64,000 nucleotides of DNA from Elgaria multicarinata webbii (taxonomy: Eukaryota; Chordata; Lepidosauria; Squamata; Anguidae). A model generated the notes under the pieces. That model worked only from the letters and a program-made list of their open reading frames with translations, was not told the origin of the DNA and ran no database searches. Below are positions 52,183 to 62,900 of the stretch, piece by piece. The position numbers and the translations under genes were made by a program. The DNA lies in the NCBI RefSeq assembly GCF_023053635.1, contig NC_086180.1, positions 39,174,947 to 39,238,946 of the forward strand, given 5' to 3'. Positions within the stretch are counted from its first letter, which is position 1. The number at the start of each line of letters is the position of its first letter.

Positions 52183-55100
52183 GTGAGGAGCAAGAAGGGC
52201 GGGGTGGGGGTGGGTGGAAGGGGAGGTTGTCAAGCCCAAGGGGCAGTGCTTGGGTCTGCTGCGGGGAGGACAGAGCCCGGTGCGCTGCTGGGGCTGGTGG
52301 TGGGGCGGCGGCGGCGGCGGCGGCTTGGTCTCAAGTTTCGCGAAAGCGCTCCCCTCCCTCCTCCCCTGGTCGCAGCGGCGACCCCAAGTGACACGGGCTT
52401 TGGAGAAAGGCGTGTGTTTGCTTGTCCAGCGAGCCGGTGCCAAGGAGTTCTTTGAGTCCTGCTTGTACTTTCTCGTATGTCGTGTATGTACTCAGGTTAG
52501 GAAAATGAGCGTGAAGAGGTGTGGCTTGTCTTGGAGTTGTTTTGTAAGGAGGAAGGTGACAACGAAACGCTTGAGAAGAGAGCTAGATCTCACTTGTCTG
52601 GAAGGGAAAGCGGCCGGTTTTATATTTGCGGTGGGTGGGAAGGCGATTTAATCGTGAGGATGTTAAATATCGAATGGATCAACGTAGGTTCTCTTTGTTG
52701 TTTTGTTTTTGCATGGTGATGATTTGTTTGCTCGTTTGATATTCGAAGCCTATACTGGTACCATCTTTGCAGGAAATAGTACTCTCGCTTGCATTAAAAA
52801 AAAGCTGTTTCTTTGTCTACTGTGCATGTGTGTACGTTGCAGTTGTGAACACATGTAGGATCAATACACATGCTCCTATACATAATGGTGCTATTAAGTA
52901 CATGCTACTTCCAAGTAATAGTCCAATTTGGTAATTCATGAAATAGCCTTTATTGTTTGTTTGGCAGCTATGCATGTTTTGTCTTCACTTCAGTGTCTGC
53001 ATTATCTACAATATTTCAAAAAAACTTGAAAAGTGTAGCTTTAAGAAATCATGAAACACTGCATATGTGTCTTCAGTTTTCTGTCAGAGGAGTTAATTTT
53101 GACTAAATTTCATTTTTACTGAATCAAGAGTTTCAGTTCATAGTTGATTAGGTGCATGAGAAAGTCTGCTGATAGAAGCAAATTCGCTAAGCACTTGGCT
53201 GGAATGGCTGCTCAGCCAATATAATCTGAAACTCTGAAATAATTTCAGTTCAGTGGTTTAAAACATTGTTGGCTTTTATACCCATATGTTTAGGAAAAAA
53301 TCTGACAATGTTTTCATTTCTTTTAAACAGATATTAGCGCTAATGACTTTCAAGCGGCGAAACTGTACTCACTGTCAGATGACTATCAACCATTGTAATT
53401 CTCATGTGTTCTTTGTGGTCTTGAAAGCAACTTTAAAGTGGGTTTATAATTTGTATATCACAAATCCAAATCTGCCGCCTTATAGCAGAAATGATAATGA
53501 TATGTGATTGAAGGAGGTGTAATAGTCATAATGTTATTGGAAATAGTAGAATTTATTAAATTAGTACCTGGGATTTGGCTAGATTAAATTGACAGCACAA
53601 TCTTAAGGGAGAAGGGCTGCCTAGAGGGTGATCTTGAGGGCGCCCTGCCACTGTCACCTGCAAGGATCTGTCTGTGTTCTAGTGAGCAATGTGCAGAGCC
53701 ATGGCCAATGGTATGCACAAGAGCTGAACTGGGGGAACCTTATTTGAAGGGGCCCAGGGCAAATTGCTCCATTTCTCTCCCCTGGGGCAACCCTGCTCAG
53801 GAGTAAGTGTATTTGAATTTTTATGGACTTATTCCTTGGTAATTTTGTTTAGCATTGCAGTCTAACTTTTGCCTCAGCTTTCATATTAAAAAGAGTTCTA
53901 AAATAATAAATCAGTTAAGAGAAAGTAAAAGGATAATTAACACAAATTAGGCCTTTGTGTTAAATAGGTAACTTGTTCTGCAAAGTTAATTAATAGATCT
54001 GTTTTGCCAGATGTTATGCATATTTGGCATAGAAGCCTCACTGAGTTCAGTTACTTCATTTATACTCCTAGGGCTAGTTGTTGCATATTTCTTTTCTTAA
54101 GCATGATGATGCTCACATATGTATTTCAATCTTCCTCCAAGGTGTTTGGAGCAGTATATGGGCCTGTTCAGATGACATGCTAAGCTATGGTTAGGCTGCT
54201 AACACTTTTGTAACAAATGGTCAGTGAATGTGTTTAAATTGTGGTTATGTAGCTACCATAATTATGAATAGTTTACACCAGTGGTTCCCAAACTTTTTCA
54301 GGTCACCGCCCCCTTGGTTCCACAAATTCATGCCCAGTGCCCCCCTACCTTACACTATAAAAATCATTATTCAGAATAGCGGTTTTCAATGACCCACTAA
54401 GGAAGATAATAACAATAAAATTCAAAACGGTAACAATTAATTGAATATTTATTCAAAATCCGCAGGCTTGCCGAGGGGGAGAGGGAAAAGAGAGCAAATG
54501 CCTCTGTTTTTCAGCCGGCGTGGCAGGGCACACCAATCAGGATATGTCTCTTCATTAGCGTTTTGGTGCTTTTGAAACTTTTCAATTCTCTGTTAAAAGG
54601 ACTCTTCTTAAACGGTATTAATACATGTGTGGATTTTTCCCCTACATGGCTTGGGACCAAACTACCTTCTCTCATAAAAATGTCCCAGGGTTTTAAGACC
54701 TTCTGGAGAGGTGCTTCTCGGAAAAGACCACCTTGAGCGCTCCCCTGCCGCTCCTTTGCCTCTTCGCGCCCCCTATGCAATCCCACTGCCCCCAAGGGGG
54801 CGGTACCGCCCACTTTGGGAACCACTGGTTTACACGATGTGCTAAGTCATAATGTTTAGCTCAAAATTCTTAACCATCGTAGCATGTCAATTGAACAAGG
54901 TCACTATGACATTTCACAGGGTCTCCAGTCTGGATCAGACTTGTTTAGCATCAGAGATAGAACTGCATCCGTCACCTTCAGACCATTTTCTGGGCATGGT
55001 TTGAAAAAATAGGATGTAAAAGACTTTAATTTTCTGATTTAGGTCAGAGAGAGATTCTCCTGTTGGAGAAGGACTGTAGCTCAGTGGTAGAATGCATGCT

Positions 55101-58100
55101 ATATGTCACCCAGGAAATGCCAGCAGTGGTTCTGGCCAGAGCTCAAAATGGGTACAGCCACCCCACTCTCCCTATCACCATTCACACACTCCATCCATAC
55201 CATATTCTCTCTCTCCCTCTCCCTCCCGCCCCCCATATATACATACAGATACCATCCACACCATTCATGCACTCACTCACATACTTTTCCCAGACCCATC
55301 TCTTCATCTGAACTATGACGATCAGCTGAGTGGAGTATGTCCCCTACCTAGTGCTGAGAGAGACAATTGTGATAAGACACTGCCAGGGCAGGGTGTAAGG
55401 CCTAGCAGAGGGGGCAAGAGTCTGGGTAAGAAGTTGGTGGGCAGGGTGGGGAAACCCAGTGGGCCGTAACTGGCCCACAAGCTGGAGAAGGTTTCTCATG
55501 CCTGATTTAAGTTCTGTGGAAAACCTTAGTTTACTTCAATCATTTATCTGTTGTTGGCTTTTTTCCATTTTAGAATTACAGAGTTCTGCTAAAGTCATAA
55601 AGGCTGGAAAATTGAAGATAAAGAAATCGAATAAGGTGTGTATTGGGATGCAAAAACAGTTTTACATTATTTTAATTGGTATTCCAGTTATTTAACTATT
55701 AATGAACATGAAACCCTATATTTGTATGTTTACTAAGTGTGATGTGTTTTATCCTGAGCAGCATTTTTACTTCAAAAGCCCATATGTGTGCAGAACTGAT
55801 TTTTTTAATATATAAAAGACTACAAAGCTTGAACCATAACAATGTTACCATAATTATTTTAATTGCTTAGTTGCTTAGTTAAAGCAAAGCATATAAGACA
55901 TCTTCTGATTCAAATTTAGCAAGATGGCTAGTGTCTGGCTTTTATTGAATATTTTTCTCATATCTAAATCTAGGTTTCTACATTTATTAGTTCCATTTAT
56001 TGGTGCTTTGTAGAAAGGAAAATCTGTCTAGAAATTAGTCTGTTGAAAACTGCTTTGTGTTTGGCTGTTGAACTGAACAAGGAGTACATTAATATAGAGT
56101 ATCTTGAGAAGCAGAACAGTTGAATGGTCTGAATGTAATTTTTCATTGGGATAGAAAGCTTTCCCTTACTGGAAATATATGGCAAGCTAGAAAGTTAAAT
56201 TTATTTAACATATTTAAATTGTATGTAATTTGCATATGATTTTATGAACTTAGCTGCTTTGTTATAGTTACTATACAAGCAGCAGTATACAATTACTATT
56301 ACTATGTAACTTGAAAAAGCTGAACTTGTCTTGATAAAAAAGGTATGTGGATTAGAAACAGTGGCCTGGTTCAGACAACACACTAAACCATACTGCTTAA
56401 CCACAAAATGGATAAGGGAATGCATTGCTTCTTTTTTCCATGTTGTTTCAATGTTGTATCCATTTCGCCAGCATTAATCTTTTCAGTCTCATAATGATCT
56501 AGTTCACACAGTTTGGGTGGTTGTTGAATTGTGGGTTGTTGTGTTGTGTGAACCCAGACACTTTAACAAACCATAGTTTGTTAACCACGAATAACCCACA
56601 GTTCACATGGGCTCTCTTCATGGGTTGTTTGTGGTTGACAAGCACTGCTGGATTCATACAACACAATAACCCATGATTCAACAACAACCCGCAGTTCAAT
56701 GAAAACCCATCTTCAACCCACACTCAACCCATACTCCGACTTAACATGTTGTATGAATCTAGCTGTGCTATAAAAGCACAAAGCCTTTTTTGGGAGATGG
56801 GGGAGGAAAACTTGGATTCTTAGGTTACCAAATGACTGTGGACCGAAGAAGTACTGAGATAGGTGGCGGCTCTGGCTATGCACTTATGGGGTGGGGGGAA
56901 GGTGCAGAGATTGCGAATTGATGACTAGCTTGCTTTTGTTTCGTGGCTATTTTGTGAATCAGGGTTTGTGAGAACTCAAGAAAAATTATCAGTGAATTTT
57001 ATAGTGTGATCTAGCGACTATAAAACTATAGCACAGTCCCCCTGTCAAATGTGTACACTTGCCTGTTTGCTTTTAAACTAATAAATCTGGACAATAAATT
57101 GCTTTTGTTATCATTGCAGGCAAATGACTTTAGTGATGCAACAAATTGGCCAACACCAAGTGAAATTGCAAATTCTGAAGTAAGTGTACTTCTAAAATTT
57201 ATTTACAAGAGAGGTGTGCAGTTCACCACATTGCTGTGGCAGATGTCACCTGTCCCTAAGCACGCAAAGAAAGAACATACTGTACTTGGTTCTTCTCACC
57301 ATTTTGCCTCCAATCTCTGCACTGCCACTATAGTGTTCTTTCCCCAGTTGACAATAGCACCATGGCTTCTTCCAACTTTGAGAGCCTTGGGCAGGCAACA
57401 AGTTTAGGCTCATGATGGTAGCAGCTGGGAGCTAACAGGAGATGAGGTGAGCATTAGTCAGATAAATTTCAATTCATAACTGCTTGCAAGCCTACTTTAT
57501 GATGAAGACAAGCTTATTTCCTTGAAGCTTAAACTGTAAAGACAACATTTAATTATTTATAGATGGCTTTCTTTTTTTCTGCACCATGTAAAAATAATTT
57601 CATATTGTGACTTCGCAAAACACAATATAAATTAAATAGAATGGAAGTAATTGGTGCATGTAATGTTTTGTTTACTTTGGAAGCGTATTTGGTTTGTACA
57701 AGGGAGATCTTTTTATTAACAGCAACCTTTATTCTGTATGCAAATGCCCAAGATTACTATTTGGAATATCAAGAAAGGCAGCTATTTTTTTTACTACATT
57801 TTAAAACTGTCCAGTAAGAAGTTTTCTGGGTTATTATTGCTTTGGATTTTATAATATAATAAAATACAATAGTAAAAAATTTCTAGTAAAACAATGACAA
57901 TAAAGTTAGAGAAAAGCAAAATAAAACTACCAGCAGCACATAATGAAAACCAAATTAACTCTAGCAGCAGATAAAATAGTGCAACCATCTGAAAGCACTA
58001 AAAATGTTCCTAAAATGGCTGGGACAATAAGACCTTAATGTAGGAGCTAAGTGAACCTCTCTGGGAGGCACATTTTATAGATGGAGTGCCACCACTGAAA

Positions 58101-61100
58101 AGGCCCTCTTGTAACTGTCTGCCTTGGCTCATTTGGTGGGGGCTTCTGGAGCTTGGCCTTTAATGATGAGTCCAAGTAAATAAATAGGGGCTTCTTCAGG
58201 TAACTTCATCCTAAGCCATTTACAGCTTTAAAGGTTAAAACTATCACTTTGTATTGGGCTTGGAATTAGATTGGCAGCCAATGTAGATAGCAGTACCTTG
58301 TACTATAAGTGCCACAAGGGAGAGCAGCAGCACTTTTTGGAGTTTCATCCAGGAGTGCCTAGAATTGATCAGTGATCACTCACTTGAGCACCCTGCCCAA
58401 AAAAGGGATGTTGGCAACTGCCCTATGATTGTTTTCTTCTTCTGGGTCCAGGAGTAGGCTGATCACTGCCTCTTTTTTTTTTTAAAAAAAAGCCTGTACT
58501 ACCCCCTTTTCAATATCTTGGTTGAAAAGTTGGACTTTTAGATTGTAAGCCTGTGGGCAGGGACTGTCAAGAAATACTTTTGTAAGCTGCCGTGAGAGCC
58601 TTTTTTGGCTGAATGGTGGCATAAAAATGCTTAAATAAATAAATAAATAAATTTATTGCATAGCCAAAGCTCCCTGGGCGGTTCACAAAATTTAAAACTA
58701 TTCAAAGTATAAAACAAACAATATAAAAACATGATATAAAATACAATATAAAAGCACAACCAGGGTAAAATCAGCAACGGTGCAGAAATACAATTTTGAA
58801 AAACAAATTTAAAACAGCAAAGTTAAAGTTAAATTTATAGACTGTTAAAATGCTGAGAGAATAAAAAGGTCTTCACCTGGCATCTGAAAGAATATAGTGT
58901 AGGTGCCAGGTGAACCTCCTTAGGGAGCTCATTCTACAGCCGGGGTGCCACAGCAGAGAAGGACCTCCTCCTGGTAGCCACCTGCCTTACTTCCTTTGGC
59001 AGGGGGTCACGGAGAAAGACCCCTGAGGATGACCTTAGGGTCTGGGCAGGTACCTATTAGATATGATAAGCCAAGAAGGGCAAGGCTTAGAGAAAAATAC
59101 CTTGGGGCAACCAGCTCCCCCACCCCCCAGCCAGTGCAGCCCATAAATGCCAAAGTGTGAAAACTATCAGTACTCAGGGACGTGTAGGGTTAAAACAGAT
59201 ACTGTTTTAGGCTGAATTGTGTCCCCAGAATTTGTTGTGGAGGGGAAGATACATGGATACCCCCCTTCATTGTTGTTGCAGCAAACCTATTTCATCTAGG
59301 CTGTTCCTTGTCTGAGTGGCTTGCAGTAATAACAACTGATCTGAGTGTTTGCAACTCACTTACATAGAAGTGGTTTACAGTGGGAGCTGCCACTGCTTAG
59401 CTGGAAGAAAACCCATAAGGTCTGAAGCAGCAGCAGCGAAGTCTTCCTGTGAGTTGGAGTCATAGAAAGATTTCAGAAGTGAAAAAATGTAAAGAAGGGA
59501 GTAGGGAAGGAAAAGTCATTCTCATATACTTCCAGTTGTCATTTTAATACTGTGTTTATATACTTCATTAATAATGTGACGCGCACACAAAAAATTCAAG
59601 AAAGTTAAGCTTACTTAATTACGATGTTGTTTGATGCAAGGTGTTAACTATGGGCACTGTAATAGGCCTCTAGCTATATATAACTCAAAGTATATTTGTG
59701 CGAAGATTGCCAAGGCTTACAGATTCCATATGTTATGAAGGATCCCATGAAGTCTTTGTTTGATTGCCCACAAAGTCTTGAGAGGTTGAAGAAATTGAGC
59801 CATTTGCAGGAGACTCTGTTGATGTATTTTCTCCTTTGGTCCGTTGTGTTATAGTGTAAGTTTTTACCGTTGTGTTATAGTGTAAAAATATAACTAATCA
59901 AAATAAAAAAACTCCAATCAAGAAGGAGAAAGAAGATAAAAATGAAAAGAAGAGTAATAACAAAATCAAGGACAACTTGGAAATAAATCCAGATATTCCT
60001 GGAGAAAATATTAGTGAAGATGAGGCTCAAATTAACAATCAAAGGAAAAAAGGTTGGTCTGGTTATAAATATTATCTATAGCCTTAGATATGGGAGCTAT
60101 GTTTAAAGATTGGAGCTGCGTTGTGTATTTGCATTCTCTATTTCTTGCACTTTTAGGATGCAATCCTATGCATTTGTCTGGGGCATGCTGGGAGCTGTAG
60201 GGGTTTTTTCTGTCTAAACATGCATAGAATTGAGGGGGTTGTTTTTGAACAGCAAGGCCATAGCACACTTCTCCCCAACACTTTAATATAGATTCACAGT
60301 ACAGGCCTTTCTTGTACTGAAAGAGAATGGGATAACAACCATTCACCTGCAGTACAAATCCCATTGATGTAAGGAAGTTAGAGCTTATATTGTCACAGAA
60401 ATGGAGATCAGTCCTTTTTCTTGGTTGCCAATATCTGAAATGCAAGTTACTTTGAATGCAGGACTTCGGGAAGGTATTTGTGATTTGGATTGTTGAACAG
60501 GAGTTCATGTGTAAAAATGACACCTTTTTTGTTATGCAAGAGATTGTGTTTGTATAAATTGTAAAACACTTTTTAAACTGAAAATAATATGTTCTATTTC
60601 ACTTGGGATGTTGTATCAGACATTGATAGAGACCGGTGGTTCATTCTAACTAGAACTTCAAAATCCAAGATGTTTTTATAGATGTCCATGGTAATGAATT
60701 CAGCTGAAATGGAAAATCATCTTTTAATTACCTGCCAAAGTGATTTCCCATGAGTCTATGATGGAGAATTTCACTGTGGAGAGGATGGAAAGCAATTCCT
60801 TGCATGTGGAGGATTTATTTTCATGGGTAGAAAATACTTTTTTTGAATTCTTAAATATGTACATGAATTTAAGTCATGGGAACTAATATTTAAGAAATAA
60901 TTGTATTATATTTTATTTAGTCAATGGGTATTCTTAACAGCATTATAGTTCTATATTTTACACTTGAAGGTAACAAGCACAAATGGGTGCCACTTCATTT
61001 AGATGATATGAAGCCAGATAACCAAGATAGACCAGGATCTCGGAATAGTTCAAGATCTCAACCGGAAACTAGCAAACTTGTGCCTCACAACAACAGACGC

Positions 61101-61367
61101 AGTGAGACAAGAACTAGTATGTCACTTAAAATTCAACTGTTTTCTCTTTTACATGTTGACATCTGCATGTTAAAACTTCAATTGTATAACTGCAGGAATG
61201 TACAATTCTTCTGTTTCCAAAAGGCTGGCGACGGGATCGGGAAAAACGAGATGATCATGATGAAGTCTCTAGTGTGAGAAGTGAAGGTGGCAGTGTTCGA
61301 GGATTTTACAGAGGAAGAGGGAGAGGCAGGGGAAGAGGAAGAGGACGTGGAAGAGGAAACCCTCGAA
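51831..61367 (+). CDS. LARP1B: LARP1B, 5' part, six coding exons
   Basis: A LARP1-family RNA-binding protein (also LARP2). Family members bind mRNA through a La module and a C-terminal DM15 repeat, both encoded beyond this window. Exons are 51831-52182, 55574-55635, 57120-57179, 59881-60052, 60970-61116 and 61224-61367, giving 312 residues plus one base in continuous phase. Visible motifs are an acidic, Gln-rich N-terminus, KENPWTRW (83-90), a Lys-rich patch (KLKIKKSNK, about 130-138), FSDATNWPTPSE (142-153), NISEDEAQ, NKHKWVPLHLD (217-227), ERPGSRNSSR-like DRPGSRNSSR, and an RG box (294-309). Human LARP1B has WPTPSE, GENVSEDEAQ, NKHKWVPLHLD and the RG box in the same order. KENPWT and DATNWPTP recall LARP1, so LARP1 is the alternative; NISEDEAQ, RPGSRNSSR and the ABHD18 neighbour favour LARP1B. 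Confidence 0.93.
52304..52323. repeat. (GGC)n run in LARP1B intron 1
   Basis: About seven GGC units just inside the CpG-island part of intron 1. Confidence 0.9.
53800..53865. repeat. Short palindromic repeat (copy E)
   Basis: CTCAGGAGTAAGTGTATTTG at the left and TTAGCATTGCAGTCT at the right; a degraded copy in LARP1B intron 1. Confidence 0.45.
54161..54901. mobile_element. Fold-back DNA element split by a hAT insertion
   Basis: The left end GGCCTGTTCAGATGACATGC (continuing TAAGCTATGGTTA) pairs with the inverse of the right end (GACCTTGTTCAATTGACATG, continuing CTACGATGGTTA). Without the 557-bp hAT-plus-duplication insert the element would be under 0.2 kb. It lies in LARP1B intron 1 and has no coding sequence. 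It must be older than the hAT copy inside it. Confidence 0.7.
54271..54835. mobile_element. Complete non-autonomous hAT transposon with 8-bp TSD
   Basis: The element itself is 54279-54827 (549 bp). Both ends are CAGTGGTTCCCAAA in inverted orientation, with further similarity (CCGCCCCCTTGG) beyond the first 14 bases. It is flanked by the perfect 8-bp duplication GTTTACAC at 54271-54278 and 54828-54835. An 8-bp duplication with CAGTGG-type ends is the hAT signature. It encodes no recognisable transposase (the longest frame is about 104 codons), so it was moved in trans. Confidence 0.9.
55064..55104 (+). mobile_element. tRNA-derived SINE head fragment
   Basis: GGACTGTAGCTCAGTGGTAG with a good A box (TAGCTCAGTGG, 55077-55087) followed by AATGCATGCT. 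It matches the head of the SINE type at 38205-38420; the body is missing. Confidence 0.65.
55574..55635 (+). CDS. LARP1B: LARP1B coding exon 2
   Basis: Encodes LQSSAKVIKAGKLKIKKSNK after a split Glu codon. Acceptor ccattttag, donor GTGTGT. The basic patch resembles LARP1. Confidence 0.9.
56355..56765. repeat. Fold-back elements, AACCCA/TGGGTT type
   Basis: A first piece with TTCAGACAACACACTAAACC, then a longer element from about 56503 to 56765 with TAGTTCACACAGTTTGGG, GTTGTGTGAACCCAGACAC, ACCATAGTTTGTTAACCACG, ACACAATAACCCATGATTCA and ATGTTGTATGAATCTAGC. The words alternate in orientation, so it can fold into long hairpins. Confidence 0.55.
57120..57179 (+). CDS. LARP1B: LARP1B coding exon 3
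   Basis: Encodes ANDFSDATNWPTPSEIANSE. Acceptor atcattgcag, donor GTAAGT. Contains the WPTPSE block with which the commonly listed human LARP1B begins. Confidence 0.93.
57800..58460 (-). mobile_element. LINE 3' UTR-type repeat
   Basis: Antisense words AACCTCTCTGGGAGGCACAT, TAAGCCATTTACAGCTTTAA, CACTTTGTATTGGGCTTGGA and GATTGGCAGCCAATG are typical of a squamate LINE 3' region. It lies in LARP1B intron 3. The family is not certain. Confidence 0.55.
58527..58652 (+). repeat. Retroposon with L2-like 3' tail (copy 3)
   Basis: TAGATTGTAAGCCTGTGGGC, AAGAAATACTTTTGTAAGC and GAGCCTTTTTTGGCTGA, then (AAAT)n. Nearly identical over its length to the tail of 24000-24350. It is sandwiched between two other LINE-type repeats. 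Confidence 0.7.
58653..59040 (-). mobile_element. LINE 3'-end-type repeat (copy 4)
   Basis: ATAGCCAAAGCTCCCTGGGC, GGTTCACAAAATTTAAAAC, AAAAAGGTCTTCACCTGGCA and GGGGTGCCACAGCAGAGAAG. Closely similar to 41206-41580. Confidence 0.7.
59841..59885 (+). repeat. LARP1B: Tandem duplication spanning a splice acceptor
   Basis: CCGTTGTGTTATAGTGTAA occurs at 59841-59859 and again at 59867-59885 (period 26). The second copy holds the LARP1B exon 4 acceptor. Confidence 0.95.
59881..60052 (+). CDS. LARP1B: LARP1B coding exon 4
   Basis: Encodes CKNITNQNKKTPIKKEKED through GENISEDEAQINNQRKK. The acceptor is the second of two tandem copies of GTGTTATAG. The donor GTTGGT is weak. Confidence 0.88.
60145..60235. 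repeat. Short palindromic repeat (copy F)
   Basis: GGATGCAATCCTATGCATTT at the left and AACATGCATAGAATTGA at the right. The centre differs from the other copies. Confidence 0.4.
60970..61116 (+). CDS. LARP1B: LARP1B coding exon 5
   Basis: Encodes NKHKWVPLHLDDMKP through RPGSRNSSRSQPE and HNNRRSETRT. Acceptor cacttgaag, donor GTATGT. Confidence 0.93.
61224..61367 (+). CDS. LARP1B: LARP1B coding exon 6 (RG box)
   Basis: Encodes SWRRDREKRDDHDEVSSV, then an uninterrupted RG run (RGRGRGRG, 294-309) and NPR. Acceptor ttccaaaag, donor GTATGA. The next exon is outside the window. Confidence 0.93.
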
Positions 61368-61424
61368 GTATGAAAATAGAAAATTATTAAGAAAAATGGT
61401 ATTGAACATAAGCACATTAGACTG

Positions 61425-61650
61425 TAAAGCTGTCTCCTATAATGTGGGTTGGATAAGATGTAATGCCAAGCCATGGTTTACTGATGTGTTTAAGTCCTGT
61501 GTTTGTACTTGCTCCTCCCCTTCCTTTCTCCATGCTTGCTCTTATTTTCCCACCTCTCCCTTCTGATTTAATGACAAACCACAGTTTGAAATAAGTTTAG
61601 CATCTTGGTTTGTGGGGAAAGTGGTGTGCTTGGTTGCAGAAAACTATTGC
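61425..61650. repeat. Fold-back element, GCCATGGTT/AACCACAG type
   Basis: GTAATGCCAAGCCATGGTTT near the left and GACAAACCACAGTTTGAAAT near the right form an inverted pair. It is degraded and lies in LARP1B intron 6. Confidence 0.4.
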
Positions 61651-61739
61651 TTAATGAGAGGGGAAATCACAACATATATTGTGATCAAAGGTAGCTTAAT
61701 CTAAGAGCCTCTCATCTTAAGATTCTATTTTACCTGTCA

Positions 61740-62900
61740 GAATGGCTGGGCTGGGCCATTTCACACTTGCCCTCACTCTGCATACAGACAATCCCACTTG
61801 CCACTTCAGCCAGCAAACTCCTTTTAATCATTCTGTCTAGCAGGAAGAGATATCCTCTACTTTGCACCAACAGATTTGTCTCCTACTCACCATAGACCTA
61901 TCAAAAATTCTTTACATGATTTACTCATCAAACCTGGTTAGCCAGGCTCTGTCCCAAAAGATGTCCAAATCTACGTAATTATGGCAAAAAGCCTGTCTGT
62001 CAGCCAGTGGCCAGAGGCCCTTCCCTCCTCCTTATTCTGGATGGAGTAGCTTCACATCAGACTCCTGGGTCCTCTCCATTGTCCAGATCTTGGTGGTTTT
62101 TTTTGCCTAATATGGTTTCAGACTTACTCTTGAACCAGAACATTATTTTGCTGGCTTTCTTCTCTTCGCCATCTACTCCACGTGAGGCAACCTTACATGT
62201 TTTGAATGTCTGTCATGCATTAGCATTCTACAAGTCAAGGACTGAACAATTTAAACAGTTGCCCCATCTGTTTGTTTGTTATGGCAGCAAGTGCAAGAGG
62301 CACCCAGTTTTGACGCACTGCTTCATGGGTTGTCAAGACATTGAGCTAACATATGAAGTGACTGGTCTCTGTTTGCCCCAGCCCAAACTCACTCTACTCA
62401 TGCAGTAGCAATGTTGGTCACATTCAACAAGGAGATTGCCATCCCTGCTCTGTGCTGTGTTTCAAGATGGTCAAGACCGTCTACATTTTGGTACTATCAA
62501 CTAGATTTTTGAGCCAGAGATGACTGTCCTTCGGTCATGCAGTCGTCTCCTCTATCCTGTAGTAGGACACCAACTCAGCTGTTGTTATTTGTCAATATGT
62601 GTGATGCACAGGGACAACAAAGAAGAAAGGCAGATTGCTTACCTGTAACTGTAGTCCTTTGAGTGGTCATTTGTGCATTCCCACAAACCACCTGCTGTCC
62701 CCTCGATGGTGTCATACTTGAGTTAGCCGTTGGGTACCAAAAGTTCTCCTTGGTTCTGAGGCTACAATGTCGGTCTCAATGAACTGACAGAATAAGTAAG
62801 AATCCGCTAAGGATATGCGTGGTGGGATGGTGGGGGAAGGAATCCCGTCAAAACTCCTCAGCTATGGAAGTTTTGTGCATTGAACATCATTATTCCCAAT
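61740..62900 (+). mobile_element. Old DIRS-like retroelement, 3' part
   Basis: A fossil of a tyrosine-recombinase (DIRS-like) retroelement in LARP1B intron 6. The part seen is the recombinase region near the 3' end; the block LHVLNVCHALAFYKSRT is typical of that family. The noncoding end includes CTTACCTGTAACTGTAGTCC and TTTGAGTGGTCATTTGTGC, a phrase I associate with such elements in reptiles. It is broken with several breaks, truncated at the 5' side and old. No terminal repeats were identified, and the boundaries are approximate. Confidence 0.55.

Larger units (their letters stand above)
51070..52480 (+). promoter_or_regulatory. LARP1B: LARP1B CpG island and promoter
   Basis: About 1.4 kb of very GC- and CpG-rich DNA in an otherwise AT-rich region, ending just inside intron 1. 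There are many CCGCCC/CCCTCC words and no TATA box was picked out. The transcription start is not resolved; the 5' UTR occupies the part before 51831. Intron 1 starts with a (GGC)n run at 52304-52323. Long open frames on both strands here result from the base composition. Confidence 0.8.

Noticed and set aside
51126-52443. Long minus-strand open frames of 271 and 433 codons
   Set aside because: They lie antisense in the GC-rich CpG island over LARP1B exon 1. They are rich in Arg, Pro, Gly and Ala, show no recognisable domain, and follow from few stop codons in GC-rich DNA.
55092-55469. Open frame of 125 codons rich in His, Pro and Ser
   Set aside because: It is produced by a C/T- and CA-rich low-complexity stretch read in several overlapping frames.
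60032-60523. Minus-strand open frame of 163 codons
   Set aside because: It overlaps the end of LARP1B exon 4 and a palindromic repeat, and its translation resembles no protein I know. Most likely chance.
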